Below are positions 43,279-52,534 of a stretch of 64,000 nt of DNA, in pieces (position 1 is the stretch's first letter; every line of letters starts with the position of its first letter). The notes under the pieces are model-generated. The model had not been told where the DNA came from. It was given only the letters and a program-made list of their open reading frames with translations, and searched no databases. This stretch comes from Photobacterium iliopiscarium (GTDB lineage Bacteria; Pseudomonadota; Gammaproteobacteria; Enterobacterales; Vibrionaceae), in NCBI RefSeq assembly GCF_003026395.1, contig NZ_PYOO01000006.1, positions 114,093-178,092 of the forward strand. The letters are read 5' to 3'. A program made the translations under genes and the position numbers.

Positions 43279-44298
43279 ATGTCTTATTCCGCCGCGAGCC
43301 AAGTGGTTGCTCGTCAATCTGAATTTTTTGAAAATCGTAACGTCCTTATTGCTGGTGAGCTAAATGACACCTTTGCCTCAGAATTACTTACAACGGCACA
43401 ATCAGTAACGGTATTTACGACCAATTATGGTTATTTAGGTGATATTGAGCACCATCAAGCAATTGACTGCCATTTTGGCGCTGAACTGAATGCGGATCTC
43501 GATATTGATATGATTCTGCTTTATTGGCCAAAAGCGAAAGCTGAAGCGGATTATTTATTATCAATGTTACTGAGTAAGTTTGCGGCTGGCATTGAAATTT
43601 GTATCGTAGGCGAAAACCGCTGTGGCGTCAGAAGTGCAGAAAAAATGTTTGCGCAATACGGTCCACTAACTAAATACGACTCTGCGCGTCGTTGTAGTTT
43701 CTATTGGGGACGTTGCGATACTCCCGCTCCCACTTTTGATATCAATAAATGGTTCCGTAGTTACCCAATAAGTATTGCAGGGGTAAACCTGACGGTACGT
43801 TCATTACCGGGTGTATTTAGCCACGGTGAATTTGATAAAGGTTCAGAACTTTTACTCAATAACTTACCATCACTTAAGGGGCGCGTACTCGATTTTGGTT
43901 GTGGTGCAGGTGTTATTGGCGCAGTAATGAAAGCAAAATATCCACAGATTGAACTAGATTTATGTGATATTAGCGCGCTAGCGATTGAGTCAGCGAAAGA
44001 AACCTTTAAGGTTAATCAACTCGATGCCAATTTTATCGCAACGGATGTTTATAAAAACCTTGATGGCCCATATCAATATTTAATCAGCAACCCGCCATTC
44101 CATGCTGGTTTAAAAACATTTTACACCGCGACAGAAACCTTCATTAACCAAGCCCCTCAATATTTACGTCATGGTGGTGAATTAGTGATTGTAGCTAACT
44201 GCTTCTTACAATATCCACCATTGATTGAAGCCAGCCTTGGCCAGTGTGAGATTAGTTCTCATACCAATAAATTCAATGTATATACTGCGAAAAAATAA
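43279..44298 (+). CDS. rsmC: 16S rRNA m2G1207 methyltransferase RsmC
   Basis: Methylates G1207 of 16S rRNA using SAM. The 339-residue protein has two related methyltransferase-like halves; the N-terminal half is degenerate, and the C-terminal half holds the SAM loop VLDFGCGAGVIGA, the acidic LDLCDISALAIESAKET block, and the catalytic NPPFH motif in YLISNPPFHAGLKT. The SLPGVFSHGEFDKGSELLL linker is characteristic of RsmC/RlmG. Length is typical. Monocistronic, with a clear terminator after it. The similar RlmG is the main alternative but the length and N-terminus favour RsmC. Confidence 0.93.
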   Translation: MSYSAASQVVARQSEFFENRNVLIAGELNDTFASELLTTAQSVTVFTTNYGYLGDIEHHQAIDCHFGAELNADLDIDMILLYWPKAKAEADYLLSMLLSKFAAGIEICIVGENRCGVRSAEKMFAQYGPLTKYDSARRCSFYWGRCDTPAPTFDINKWFRSYPISIAGVNLTVRSLPGVFSHGEFDKGSELLLNNLPSLKGRVLDFGCGAGVIGAVMKAKYPQIELDLCDISALAIESAKETFKVNQLDANFIATDVYKNLDGPYQYLISNPPFHAGLKTFYTATETFINQAPQYLRHGGELVIVANCFLQYPPLIEASLGQCEISSHTNKFNVYTAKK

Positions 44299-44334
44299 CG
44301 ACCAACAGGTTATCGTTAACCACTGAATTTTATA

Positions 44335-44360
44335 AAGGGCAGTCAATACTGCCCTTTTTT
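44335..44360 (+). terminator. Terminator after rsmC
   Basis: GGGCAGT (44337-44343) / ACTGCCC (44348-44354), loop CAAT, six T. Confidence 0.92.
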
Positions 44361-44567
44361 ATGACGTTAAATTTGTTAATTTTGTGCCTGTTGACACGAT
44401 TCTATTTCTAGTAACTTGATTCATAATAAAAATCCAGTATAAACACGGTAATTCATCACGTTGAGTTAAAACGATAAAGGACAATCGTTAAAATCTTAAT
44501 GTTCATTTTAACGTGGTTATATTTATCGTTAAAACCGTAAATATCATTATTTTATTCAGGCACCGGA

Positions 44568-47500
44568 ATGCAGAATACTAAACGCTTCAAACGTCTTCAG
44601 CACACACTTATGCTGGCATTTTTAGTACTCAGTATCACCCCTTTGATATTGTCAGCCCTCTATTTTCTTAATTCTCACACCAAAGATTTAGCCGAACAAA
44701 GCATCAATCACCTTGCTTCATTACGTGATAATAAACAAAAACAATTACAGAGTTTCTTTGCAGCTAAAGAATCTGAGGTGAAAAGTTTTGCGCGTTCAGA
44801 ATTATCAACCAATAGTGGTGGACGCTTTTATGGGTTAGTCGGTGCATTCCACCAGCTCGGCAATATTGATTCACAACTTGATACTCAAGGCCGCGCTAAT
44901 TATTTTAATTCAACCCTCACCACCAAAAGTGATCAAGCCGCCAATAGTGGTTATATCGGTCATGAACGTTACCGATTAATGTTTAAACGTTATAATGCCG
45001 TTTATAATGAGTATCTAAAACGATCTGATTTTAAAGATATTATGCTGGTTGATATTTCAGGTGATGTGGTTTATTCCGTTAAAAATCATGATTTTTTTGG
45101 GGTTAATTTATTAGCCAAAAACACATCACATCTTGCATTGCAGCAAACCTTTAAAGCCATTAAAGAAAAAACTCAACAAACCCCCAATAACCCAGAACTC
45201 GTCCCTGTGGTATTCACTGACTTTAGTACGAATAACCTTAATAGCGATACTACCGCTTGGTTTGCAGCACCAATAATCCAGCAAGGTTATCTGCATAGTT
45301 ATGTGTTTATGGAACTCAGCAACCAAAAAATCACCGAACTTATTCAAGATAATACTAACCATATTCAAACGTTATTAGTCGGTAGTGATCATCAATTGCG
45401 CTTTGAAACGCTAACACCATTACCAACACAACTACAAAGTCAAAGTATCGATCAAGCTTTAGCTGGCAAATCAGGGATTGGTAGTTTTATCAACTACGAT
45501 AATATTCCTGTCTTAGGTGCATATTCACCACTTAATATACTGGGGCATCACTGGGCGTTAGTGGTCGAATTTCCAGAAAAAGAAGCCTTTGCCCGTATCG
45601 TTGAACTAGAAAAAATATTTGTTGCCGCAATGGTAACCGCCATTATTTTAGTCATCATTACTTCACATTGGTTATCTAACTCGATCACCGCACCGCTATT
45701 ACGCTTAACATGGGCGGCTGAAAAAGCCTCTGGTGGTGATTTAGAGCAAAAAATTGATGGCACCGAACGGCAAGATGAAATTGGTCGCTTAGCGATCAGT
45801 TTTGCCCGTATGCAACGTTCAATCCGTGAAAAAATTGGACTTATTCGTGAACAAAATAAGGAGTTAGAACATAACCTGACCATTATTCGCCAACAAAATA
45901 ATGAACTGCAAACCGCAGATAAAATGAAAGATGAGTTTTTAGCAACCACCTCACACGAATTACGTACACCACTGCATGGCATGATCGGTATTGCTGAATC
46001 TTTATTAGCGGGCGCTAACGGTACATTACATGAACCACAACGACGCCAATTAGAAATGATCATCAACAGTGGTCAACGCCTAACCACGCTGGTAGATGAT
46101 CTGCTTGATTACCATAAAATGCGTTATGGCGATCTTGATATCAACCATCAAGCGGTTGATATGTCGGTCGCTATTCGATTAGTACTGGAGTTATCTAGCC
46201 ATTTATTAGGTAACAAACCAATTCGAATTATTAATCAAATTCCAACGGATCTACCATTAGTCGATGCTGACGAACAACGCCTAGAACAAGTGCTATATAA
46301 CTTAGTCGGTAATGCGATTAAATATACCTCTGAAGGTAAAATTATTTTATCCGCAACCGTATTAGAGCATCAATTACGAATTCAAGTGGTTGATACAGGG
46401 CAAGGTATTCCCAGTGAACAACTGGAACATATTTTTGAACCGCTCATTCAAGCCAACACTGGATCCGCTAACTATCGTCAAGGTGCGGGGCTAGGGCTGT
46501 CAATTAGTCGTCAATTGATCGAACTGATGGGCGGACGGTTATATGTCAGTAGTCAACAAATGGTGGGAACGACGTTCAGTTTTACGCTTAATTTAGCCAA
46601 TGCAAACCAAATAGCAGCAATGGCGGCGAACCCGAATAAAAATCATTTTAAAGCTCCGTTATTAAATACCGCTAATTATGATGCCTCTGATTTACCTGAA
46701 AACCCCGATGGTGAATTATTATTGATTGTGGATGATGAGCCGGTAAATTTACAAATATTAACCAGCTTTTTACGGATTGCAGGCTACCGTGTTCAAACAG
46801 CGGAAAGTGGTCCGCAAGCATTAGCATTGATCGCCAAACAACAACCCGATCTGGTGTTGCTCGATATTATGATGCCAGAGATGAGTGGCTATGAAGTATG
46901 TACAAAACTACGTCAAAGCTATTCCCTGTTAGCGCTACCTATCATTATGTTATCGGCTCTTGGACAAATACAAGATCGCTTAAAAGGCTTTGAATGTGGT
47001 GCTAACGATTACTTAACCAAACCGTTTAATAAAGAAGAGTTAATTGCCCGTATTCGTGCTTACCTTCAAGCGGGTAAAACTGAAATTGAGCGTCAGAAAA
47101 ACCAAGATCTAGAACAAGAGATTCATCGCCGTGAACAAATTGAAATAGGGCTGATTGAAACCCAAAGTCGTTTACTTGGATTACTAGACTCCACCAGCGA
47201 GGCGATTATCTGTGTTCAACAGGAAGGTCGAATTCGTTATGCCAATAGTGCCGCAGGTAAACTATTTAAACGTGCGCCTGAACTGCTAGAGCGCTATACC
47301 ATTGATGATATTTTGGTAACACCACAACCGATAGCTATCACGGATAATCATCATTTTAATGGCTATTTAAATTATTATATCGCAGACCAACAACAACAAT
47401 TAATGACTGATGTGATCAATTTACCCGTTGAATCAGGCCTTAAACAAATGTTTGTCTTTGATAACCAAGGACCTTCAGCGGATCATCGCATTAATCTACT

Positions 47501-47945
47501 TGAAAATGCGATTGATGTATTATCTGAATTTGCATTTAATGGTGACAAAAACAATCTTCAACAACTGCGAGAGTTAGGGGGGGAATTCACCCGTTTAGCC
47601 GATAAATTAGGTGATGGTGAACACAATAAGACCGAAATAATTCGCCAATTATTAGTCGATGCCATGAAAGCGACCTTGGTATTCTGGGAAGCTGAATCAC
47701 ACAAAAGTAAGTTTGAATTAGCCGAAGAAAGTGGCTTATGGCGTGTTTATTTAGACCGTAGCACCCTTCAAACACGTACCTTAGATAAATATCTTCAACT
47801 TGAAACACTCCCTAAAACACCCCGCTGGCGGACGGTAATAAATACCATGGATTACGTATTAGAACGCTGCCCACAATCAAATACAGCGCGCCAAGAACTG
47901 GTCGCCATACGCGATAAATTGCATCACATCATTAGTCATAATTAG
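44568..47945 (+). CDS. chiS: Chitin-sensing hybrid kinase / one-component regulator ChiS
   Basis: The 1125-residue protein is the master regulator of chitin use in Vibrionaceae. Order of domains: TM1 (about 12-34), periplasmic sensor (35-345) where the chitin-binding protein docks, TM2 (350-368), HAMP, coiled coil (420-455), HisKA with His463 (TSHELRTPLHG), HATPase (GNAIKY, GAGLGLSISRQL), receiver with Asp766 (LVLLDIMMPEMSG), PAS-like segment (860-960) and a C-terminal domain (970-1125) ending in helices. V. cholerae ChiS, from memory, has H469 and D772, the same spacing, and its C-terminus binds DNA directly, so ChiS acts as a membrane-bound transcription activator. It sits just upstream of its target operon, as expected. 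The call rests on this synteny plus architecture. Confidence 0.93.
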   Translation: MQNTKRFKRLQHTLMLAFLVLSITPLILSALYFLNSHTKDLAEQSINHLASLRDNKQKQLQSFFAAKESEVKSFARSELSTNSGGRFYGLVGAFHQLGNIDSQLDTQGRANYFNSTLTTKSDQAANSGYIGHERYRLMFKRYNAVYNEYLKRSDFKDIMLVDISGDVVYSVKNHDFFGVNLLAKNTSHLALQQTFKAIKEKTQQTPNNPELVPVVFTDFSTNNLNSDTTAWFAAPIIQQGYLHSYVFMELSNQKITELIQDNTNHIQTLLVGSDHQLRFETLTPLPTQLQSQSIDQALAGKSGIGSFINYDNIPVLGAYSPLNILGHHWALVVEFPEKEAFARIVELEKIFVAAMVTAIILVIITSHWLSNSITAPLLRLTWAAEKASGGDLEQKIDGTERQDEIGRLAISFARMQRSIREKIGLIREQNKELEHNLTIIRQQNNELQTADKMKDEFLATTSHELRTPLHGMIGIAESLLAGANGTLHEPQRRQLEMIINSGQRLTTLVDDLLDYHKMRYGDLDINHQAVDMSVAIRLVLELSSHLLGNKPIRIINQIPTDLPLVDADEQRLEQVLYNLVGNAIKYTSEGKIILSATVLEHQLRIQVVDTGQGIPSEQLEHIFEPLIQANTGSANYRQGAGLGLSISRQLIELMGGRLYVSSQQMVGTTFSFTLNLANANQIAAMAANPNKNHFKAPLLNTANYDASDLPENPDGELLLIVDDEPVNLQILTSFLRIAGYRVQTAESGPQALALIAKQQPDLVLLDIMMPEMSGYEVCTKLRQSYSLLALPIIMLSALGQIQDRLKGFECGANDYLTKPFNKEELIARIRAYLQAGKTEIERQKNQDLEQEIHRREQIEIGLIETQSRLLGLLDSTSEAIICVQQEGRIRYANSAAGKLFKRAPELLERYTIDDILVTPQPIAITDNHHFNGYLNYYIADQQQQLMTDVINLPVESGLKQMFVFDNQGPSADHRINLLENAIDVLSEFAFNGDKNNLQQLRELGGEFTRLADKLGDGEHNKTEIIRQLLVDAMKATLVFWEAESHKSKFELAEESGLWRVYLDRSTLQTRTLDKYLQLETLPKTPRWRTVINTMDYVLERCPQSNTARQELVAIRDKLHHIISHN

Positions 47946-48467
47946 ATAAAGACACTTATCTAGCATCGCATTAAATAAGGCTCTCTAAGAGCCTTTTTTA
48001 ATACCTGAAGATACCGTATTAAATAACGTCCACACAACTAAACATAATCATGAGAAAAACAATCACCACGTACTGATTGCTACATTATCCGCACTAACGA
48101 TTAACCATAATCACTTTTTTAATACTCGAAATAATCACTGTTAAATCCGTATAAATGATCAATGTCACACTCTCATTAATGGTTAAAATTGAATCACATT
48201 CATTAAAAAACACCTTTATTTAGCTCTCAGAATAAATTCTTTCAGTTTATGAGAACCGAATCACAACAAACTAACACGTCAAATTTTCCGTATAAAAATA
48301 AGCATAAAAAGGCACATGCGTTACATCACATCCGATATCAATCCAACTTAAAAACCAATAAAAATAAGCAACAAGAAAATAGTAAGCACTAACATTTAAA
48401 ATGTAACACTGACTCTCACTTGTGATACTAAGCACGCTATTTACTAAATGCTCAATCACGTAAAACA
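47946..48467. promoter_or_regulatory. Long chiS/cbp intergenic region
   Basis: After the chiS terminator about 470 AT-rich bases lead to a short ORF and then cbp. Candidate CRP sites by eye: AATGATCAATGTCACA at 48154-48169 (8 of 10 fixed bases, one perfect half) and TGTGATACTAAGCACG at 48421-48436 (8 of 10). CRP and ChiS co-activate this operon in vibrios; the ChiS site itself was not identified. Confidence 0.45.
47979..47999 (+). terminator. Terminator after chiS
   Basis: GGCTCT (47979-47984) / AGAGCC (47988-47993), loop CTA, six T. It separates chiS from the transport operon. Confidence 0.92.
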
Positions 48468-48620
48468 ATGAAATTAACACTTTTGACGGCAACGATACTT
48501 TTTTTGACGTTTTTGACGGGCGACCACATTGACGATTTAACCAATCCAGCCAATATTGAAGCCACTGAGAGCCTACAAGGCCATTCAATGGTTCAGCGTT
48601 ACTCAGTTCCAATGAAGTAG
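48468..48620 (+). CDS. Putative 50-residue exported or membrane peptide upstream of cbp
   Basis: An ORF reading MKLTLLTATILFLTFLTG followed by a polar tail of about 32 residues rich in Asn, Glu, Gln and Ser. The start looks like a signal peptide or a short membrane anchor. There is no good ribosome site (TAAAACA before the ATG), which weakens the call. It ends 73 bases before cbp, and a short GCTCC/GGAGC hairpin lies between. The position equals that of a small hypothetical gene next to chiS in Vibrio, from memory. Alternatively this is leader RNA that happens to be open. Confidence 0.35.
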   Translation: MKLTLLTATILFLTFLTGDHIDDLTNPANIEATESLQGHSMVQRYSVPMK

Positions 48621-48693
48621 GTTTACAGTGCTCCAATGACGGAGCTAATTTTTATTTCCATTAGTGAAACAGAGCTAAGAGTAAGGAACAGCT

Positions 48694-50370
48694 ATGCTTG
48701 CCAATATAAACAAAACTAAGTTAGCACTTGCAGTTGTTGCTGCAGCAACCGCTTTTACAGCACCCGTTGCTACTGCATCAGAAAAAAGCCAGCTAACAAT
48801 CGTACCTGATTTCTACCCTACAATGGTGCGTAACTTTAACCCGTTTTTAGCAACAAACCTTCGTACAACAACTGAGTTCGTTTATGAGCCATTGGTAATC
48901 TTTAACCAAATGCAAGGTAACGAGCCTGTCATGCGTTTGGCAAAAGACTACTACATGTCTGACGACCTAATGAAGGTAACATTTGAAATTCGTGATGGCG
49001 TAAAATGGTCTGACGGTAAAGCGTTTACAGCTGATGATGTTGTTTACTCTTTTGACTTAGTAAAAAACAAACCAGAACTTGATCAAATTGGTATCAATAA
49101 GTGGGTTAAATCAGTTAAGCAAGACGGTAACAAGGTTATCTTCGAACTAACAGCTGCGAACTCAAACGTTCCGTTTGAAATTTCTAAAGTGCCAGTTGTT
49201 CCTAAGCATATTTGGAGCAAAGTAAAGAACCCTACAACGTTCACTAACGAAACACCTGTAGGTACTGGTCCATTTACTGAGATCGAAACATTTACTCCTC
49301 AACTTTACGTTCAATGTCGTAACCCTAACTACTGGGATAACGCCAACCTAGACGTTGATTGTTTACGTGTTCCTCAAATTGCAAACAACGACCAACTACT
49401 AACTAAGATCATCAACTCTGAGCTAGATTGGACGTCATCATTCATTCCTGATATTGACAGCACTTATGCTGCGGCAAATCCTAACCACAAATACTGGTAC
49501 CCTGCTGCTGGCACAATGTCATTCATGTTGAACTATAAATCGCCAAAAGCAGGCAACAACGAAGCCATCAATAATGTGGATTTCCGTCGTGCATTCTCTA
49601 TGGCAATTGATCGTCAAACTATCATCGACATCGCGTTCTACGGTGCGGGTACACCAAACGATTACGCTTCAGGTCTAGGTGATAGCTTCAAGTCATGGTC
49701 TGACGAAGCAGTACATAATAAGTACAAAGCATTCAATACTTACAACATCAAAGGCGCTAAAGATCTTCTTACCAAAGCGGGCTTTAAAGACCTTGATGGC
49801 GACGGATTTGTTGAATCACCAAAAGGTGAAAAAATTGAGCTTGAAGTTCAATCACCAAACGGCTGGACTGACTTTAACAACACCGTACAACTAGGTGTTG
49901 AGCAGCTTCAAGAAGCAGGTATCAATGCTAAAGCACGTACGCCTGACTTCGCGGTTTACAACGAATCAATGCTAAAAGGCACTTACGATGTAGCATTTAC
50001 CAACTACTTCCATGGTGCAGATCCACACCTATACTGGGACAGTGCGTACAACTCACGTCTACAGAAAGGTGACGGTATGCCACGTTTCGCTATGCATTAC
50101 TTCCAAAATGCACAGTTAGATTCGCTACTAGACAGCTTCTACAAAACAGCTGATAAGGGTGAGCAAATCAAGATTGCTCATAGCATTCAGAAAATCATTG
50201 CTGAGAACCAAGTAACAATCCCAGTAATTTCTGGTGCTAACAACTTCCAATACAATGAAGCTCGCTTCACTGGTTGGTGGAACGAGAAGAACCCTAAAGG
50301 CCGTCCAATGGTATGGGCTGGTGTTCAAGAGCGTCTACTTCAAGTTCTAGACCTAAAACCAAAAGCGTAA
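48694..50370 (+). CDS. cbp: Chitin oligosaccharide-binding protein (CBP)
   Basis: A 558-residue periplasmic binding protein of the oligopeptide/dipeptide (SBP_bac_5) class, with signal peptide (cleavage near residue 28, VATA-SEK). Blocks typical of the class: FVYEPLVIF, KVTFEIRDGVKWSDGKAFTADDVVYSF, VPVVPKHIWS, TPVGTGPF, FRRAFSMAIDRQ-type segment, AGFKDLDGDGFVESPKGEK and the C-terminal ENQVTIPVISG. In V. cholerae the homologue binds (GlcNAc)n, holds ChiS inactive without ligand, and delivers chitobiose to the ABC transporter. AAGGAA precedes the ATG. It is the first gene of the operon and is followed by a 9-bp hairpin. Confidence 0.93.
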   Translation: MLANINKTKLALAVVAAATAFTAPVATASEKSQLTIVPDFYPTMVRNFNPFLATNLRTTTEFVYEPLVIFNQMQGNEPVMRLAKDYYMSDDLMKVTFEIRDGVKWSDGKAFTADDVVYSFDLVKNKPELDQIGINKWVKSVKQDGNKVIFELTAANSNVPFEISKVPVVPKHIWSKVKNPTTFTNETPVGTGPFTEIETFTPQLYVQCRNPNYWDNANLDVDCLRVPQIANNDQLLTKIINSELDWTSSFIPDIDSTYAAANPNHKYWYPAAGTMSFMLNYKSPKAGNNEAINNVDFRRAFSMAIDRQTIIDIAFYGAGTPNDYASGLGDSFKSWSDEAVHNKYKAFNTYNIKGAKDLLTKAGFKDLDGDGFVESPKGEKIELEVQSPNGWTDFNNTVQLGVEQLQEAGINAKARTPDFAVYNESMLKGTYDVAFTNYFHGADPHLYWDSAYNSRLQKGDGMPRFAMHYFQNAQLDSLLDSFYKTADKGEQIKIAHSIQKIIAENQVTIPVISGANNFQYNEARFTGWWNEKNPKGRPMVWAGVQERLLQVLDLKPKA

Positions 50371-50385
50371 TATCTGCTTAAATTT

Positions 50386-50408
50386 GCGGTGCACGCCTTG
50401 TGCACCGC
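50386..50408 (+). other. Strong intercistronic hairpin after cbp
   Basis: GCGGTGCAC (50386-50394) pairs perfectly with GTGCACCGC (50400-50408) around GCCTT; no T-run follows. A second hairpin TCCTGA/TCAGGA lies at 50469-50487. Such structures after binding-protein genes usually protect the upstream mRNA and lower downstream expression. Confidence 0.7.
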
Positions 50409-50516
50409 CTCTTCCCTCTAATCCTTTTTGCAATCAAAGGTATGGCGTTTTCGTCAGGGGGTTTTACGTCCTGAATTCAGCTCAGGAAGGCAAGCTGGAT
50501 GTGTAAGGTGTGAGTT

Positions 50517-51503
50517 ATGGGATTATTTTTACGTCGTTTATCGTTTTATTTTATCGCGTTAATTTTCGCGGCAACGCTAAACTTTATTCTTCCGCGTGCG
50601 ATGCCAGGTGACCCAGTTACCATGATGTTCGCAAACGCAACTGCACAGGTAACCCCTGAGCGTATCGCTGCTATGCAGAAACTATTAGGTTTTGTTGATG
50701 GCCCTTGGTACGAGCAATACTACACGTATATAGCTAACGTATTTACGTGGAACCTTGGTACTTCAATCAAATTTTATCCCTTATCAGTAAATGATTTACT
50801 CGGTGGTGCAATTGGCTGGTCACTATTTCTAGCGGGTTCTGCCGTTATTATTTCATTCTGTGTTGGCTCTATCTTTGGTATTTTTGCAGCATGGAAACGT
50901 GGCAGTAGCTACGATACTTTCATCTCTCCAGGAATGTTAGTGGTACAAGCCGTTCCACCCGTTGTAATCGCGATGTTAGTCATGTTTACCTTTGCTATCG
51001 GCTTACAGTGGTTCCCTACAGGTAACGCATATACCGCAGGTTTAACGCCGGATTGGAGCAGCTTCGCATTCTATAAAGATGTGCTCTACCATGCCGCCCT
51101 ACCTCTTTTCTGTGCCACGATTATTCAAATTGGCGGTTTCCTAATTGGCATGCGAAACAACATGATTAACTTGCTAAATGAAGACTACATCACGATGGCA
51201 AAAGGCAAAGGCCTCAGTGAAAACCGTGTGGTATTCAACTACGCAGCACGTAACGCAATGCTACCAAGTGTTACCGCACTATCAATGGCATTAGGTATGG
51301 CGATTGGTGGTCAGTTAATTATCGAAATGATTTTCAACTATCCTGGTTTGGGTACAGTCATGCTAAACGCTATTCATTCGCGTGATTACCAAGTACTGCA
51401 AGGTCAGTTATTGATTATGACTATGTTTATGTTGTTCTTTAACTTTATGGCCGACATCCTAATCGTTGCGCTAGACCCTCGTCTACGTAAAGGAGGCAAG
51501 TAA
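50517..51503 (+). CDS. Chitobiose ABC transporter permease (DppB-like)
   Basis: A 328-residue permease with six helices. The N-terminal pattern RRLSFYFIALIFAATLNFILPRAMPGDP and the cytoplasmic EAA-type loop NEDYITMAKGKGLSENRVVFNYAARNAMLPS are standard for the OppB/DppB family. With the next permease it forms the membrane channel for (GlcNAc)2 import, by context with CBP and the downstream sugar enzymes and by the known role of the V. cholerae operon. An AAGGTGTGAG site precedes the ATG; 146 bases with hairpins separate it from cbp. The partner starts 2 bases after its stop. Confidence 0.9.
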   Translation: MGLFLRRLSFYFIALIFAATLNFILPRAMPGDPVTMMFANATAQVTPERIAAMQKLLGFVDGPWYEQYYTYIANVFTWNLGTSIKFYPLSVNDLLGGAIGWSLFLAGSAVIISFCVGSIFGIFAAWKRGSSYDTFISPGMLVVQAVPPVVIAMLVMFTFAIGLQWFPTGNAYTAGLTPDWSSFAFYKDVLYHAALPLFCATIIQIGGFLIGMRNNMINLLNEDYITMAKGKGLSENRVVFNYAARNAMLPSVTALSMALGMAIGGQLIIEMIFNYPGLGTVMLNAIHSRDYQVLQGQLLIMTMFMLFFNFMADILIVALDPRLRKGGK

Positions 51504-51505
51504 TC

Positions 51506-52534
51506 ATGAAAGGCTTATTTAAATTACTCTCTAGCAACCCGAAAGCAATGTTTGGTCTTGGCATTATTATCATTTTCATTCTAACAGCGCTATTTGCACC
51601 TTTTATTACCCAATATTCACCCGACAAAAGAACGGGTAACCCCCATGAATACCCGGCTTTTGTTGTAAAAGCAGCACAAGATAATCCAGAAGGTTGGATC
51701 GCTGAAAACTTGGCAACCAACAAACGTACGCTATTAATGTCAAAAGATGCTGATCACGTACTCGGTACTTCTCGCATGGGTCGTGATATCTGGTCTCAAC
51801 TTGTTTATGGCGCACGTACTTCACTCGCTGTTGGTTTTGGTGCAGGTCTACTCGTATGTTTCCTTGCAACGATTATCGGTATTTCAGCGGGTTACTTTGG
51901 TGGACGAGTCGATGAATTCCTCACCGCGTGTATGAATATCATGTTGGTAATGCCACAACTACCGATTCTATTTGTTATCGCAGCGTTTGTTGGCCAAGCA
52001 GGACCATTAACCATTGCCATCGTAATTGCGGTCACCTCTTGGGCATGGGGCGCACGTGTCGTACGTGCACAAACCCTATCGATTAGAGAAAAAGAATTTG
52101 TAAAAGCGGCTGAAGTATTAGGTGAATCATCTCCTCGTATCATTTTCGTTGAGATCCTTCCTAACCTTATCTCAATCGTAGGTGCGAGCTTTATCGGTTC
52201 GGTGATGTACGCAATTAACGTAGAAGCAACGCTTTCATTCTTAGGCCTAGGCGATCCAAACGGCATTAGCTGGGGCGTGATGCTATACAACGTTCAAACA
52301 TCATCTTCAATGTTAGTCGGCGCTTGGTGGGAAGTATTAGCACCTTGTATCGCTCTGATATTTATCGCGATTGGCCTTGCCATGTTGAACTTTGCTGTTG
52401 ATGAAATTGCTAATCCACAATTACGTTCTCACAAAGGCATGCGTCGCTGGAAAAATCTAGCACAAGAAACAGCAAAACAAGCACAACCGGTTGAAGCAAT
52501 TCCTCAACCAGCACTAGAAGGCGGGACTAAATAA
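51506..52534 (+). CDS. Chitobiose ABC transporter permease (DppC-like)
   Basis: A 342-residue permease: N-terminal helix (FGLGIIIIFILTALFAPFI), a periplasmic insert of about 60 residues, five more helices, and the cytoplasmic loop REKEFVKAAEVLGESSPRIIFVEILPN that contacts the ATPase. The stop overlaps the next gene by 1 base (TAATGA), so the four transporter genes are translated in a chain. The C-terminal 35 residues are charged and lie beyond the usual DppC end. Confidence 0.9.
   Translation: MKGLFKLLSSNPKAMFGLGIIIIFILTALFAPFITQYSPDKRTGNPHEYPAFVVKAAQDNPEGWIAENLATNKRTLLMSKDADHVLGTSRMGRDIWSQLVYGARTSLAVGFGAGLLVCFLATIIGISAGYFGGRVDEFLTACMNIMLVMPQLPILFVIAAFVGQAGPLTIAIVIAVTSWAWGARVVRAQTLSIREKEFVKAAEVLGESSPRIIFVEILPNLISIVGASFIGSVMYAINVEATLSFLGLGDPNGISWGVMLYNVQTSSSMLVGAWWEVLAPCIALIFIAIGLAMLNFAVDEIANPQLRSHKGMRRWKNLAQETAKQAQPVEAIPQPALEGGTK

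Noticed and set aside
48481..48534. Three TTTTGACG direct repeats (48481, 48502, 48511) as a ChiS operator
   Set aside because: They coincide with Leu-Thr repeats of the 50-residue ORF and their spacing (21 and 9) is irregular; repeats may simply be coding. Not excluded, but not supported.
48271..48636. A 121-codon minus-strand open frame in the chiS/cbp gap
   Set aside because: No ribosome site, no recognisable motif, and it covers the region where regulatory sites and a plus-strand small ORF are more plausible.
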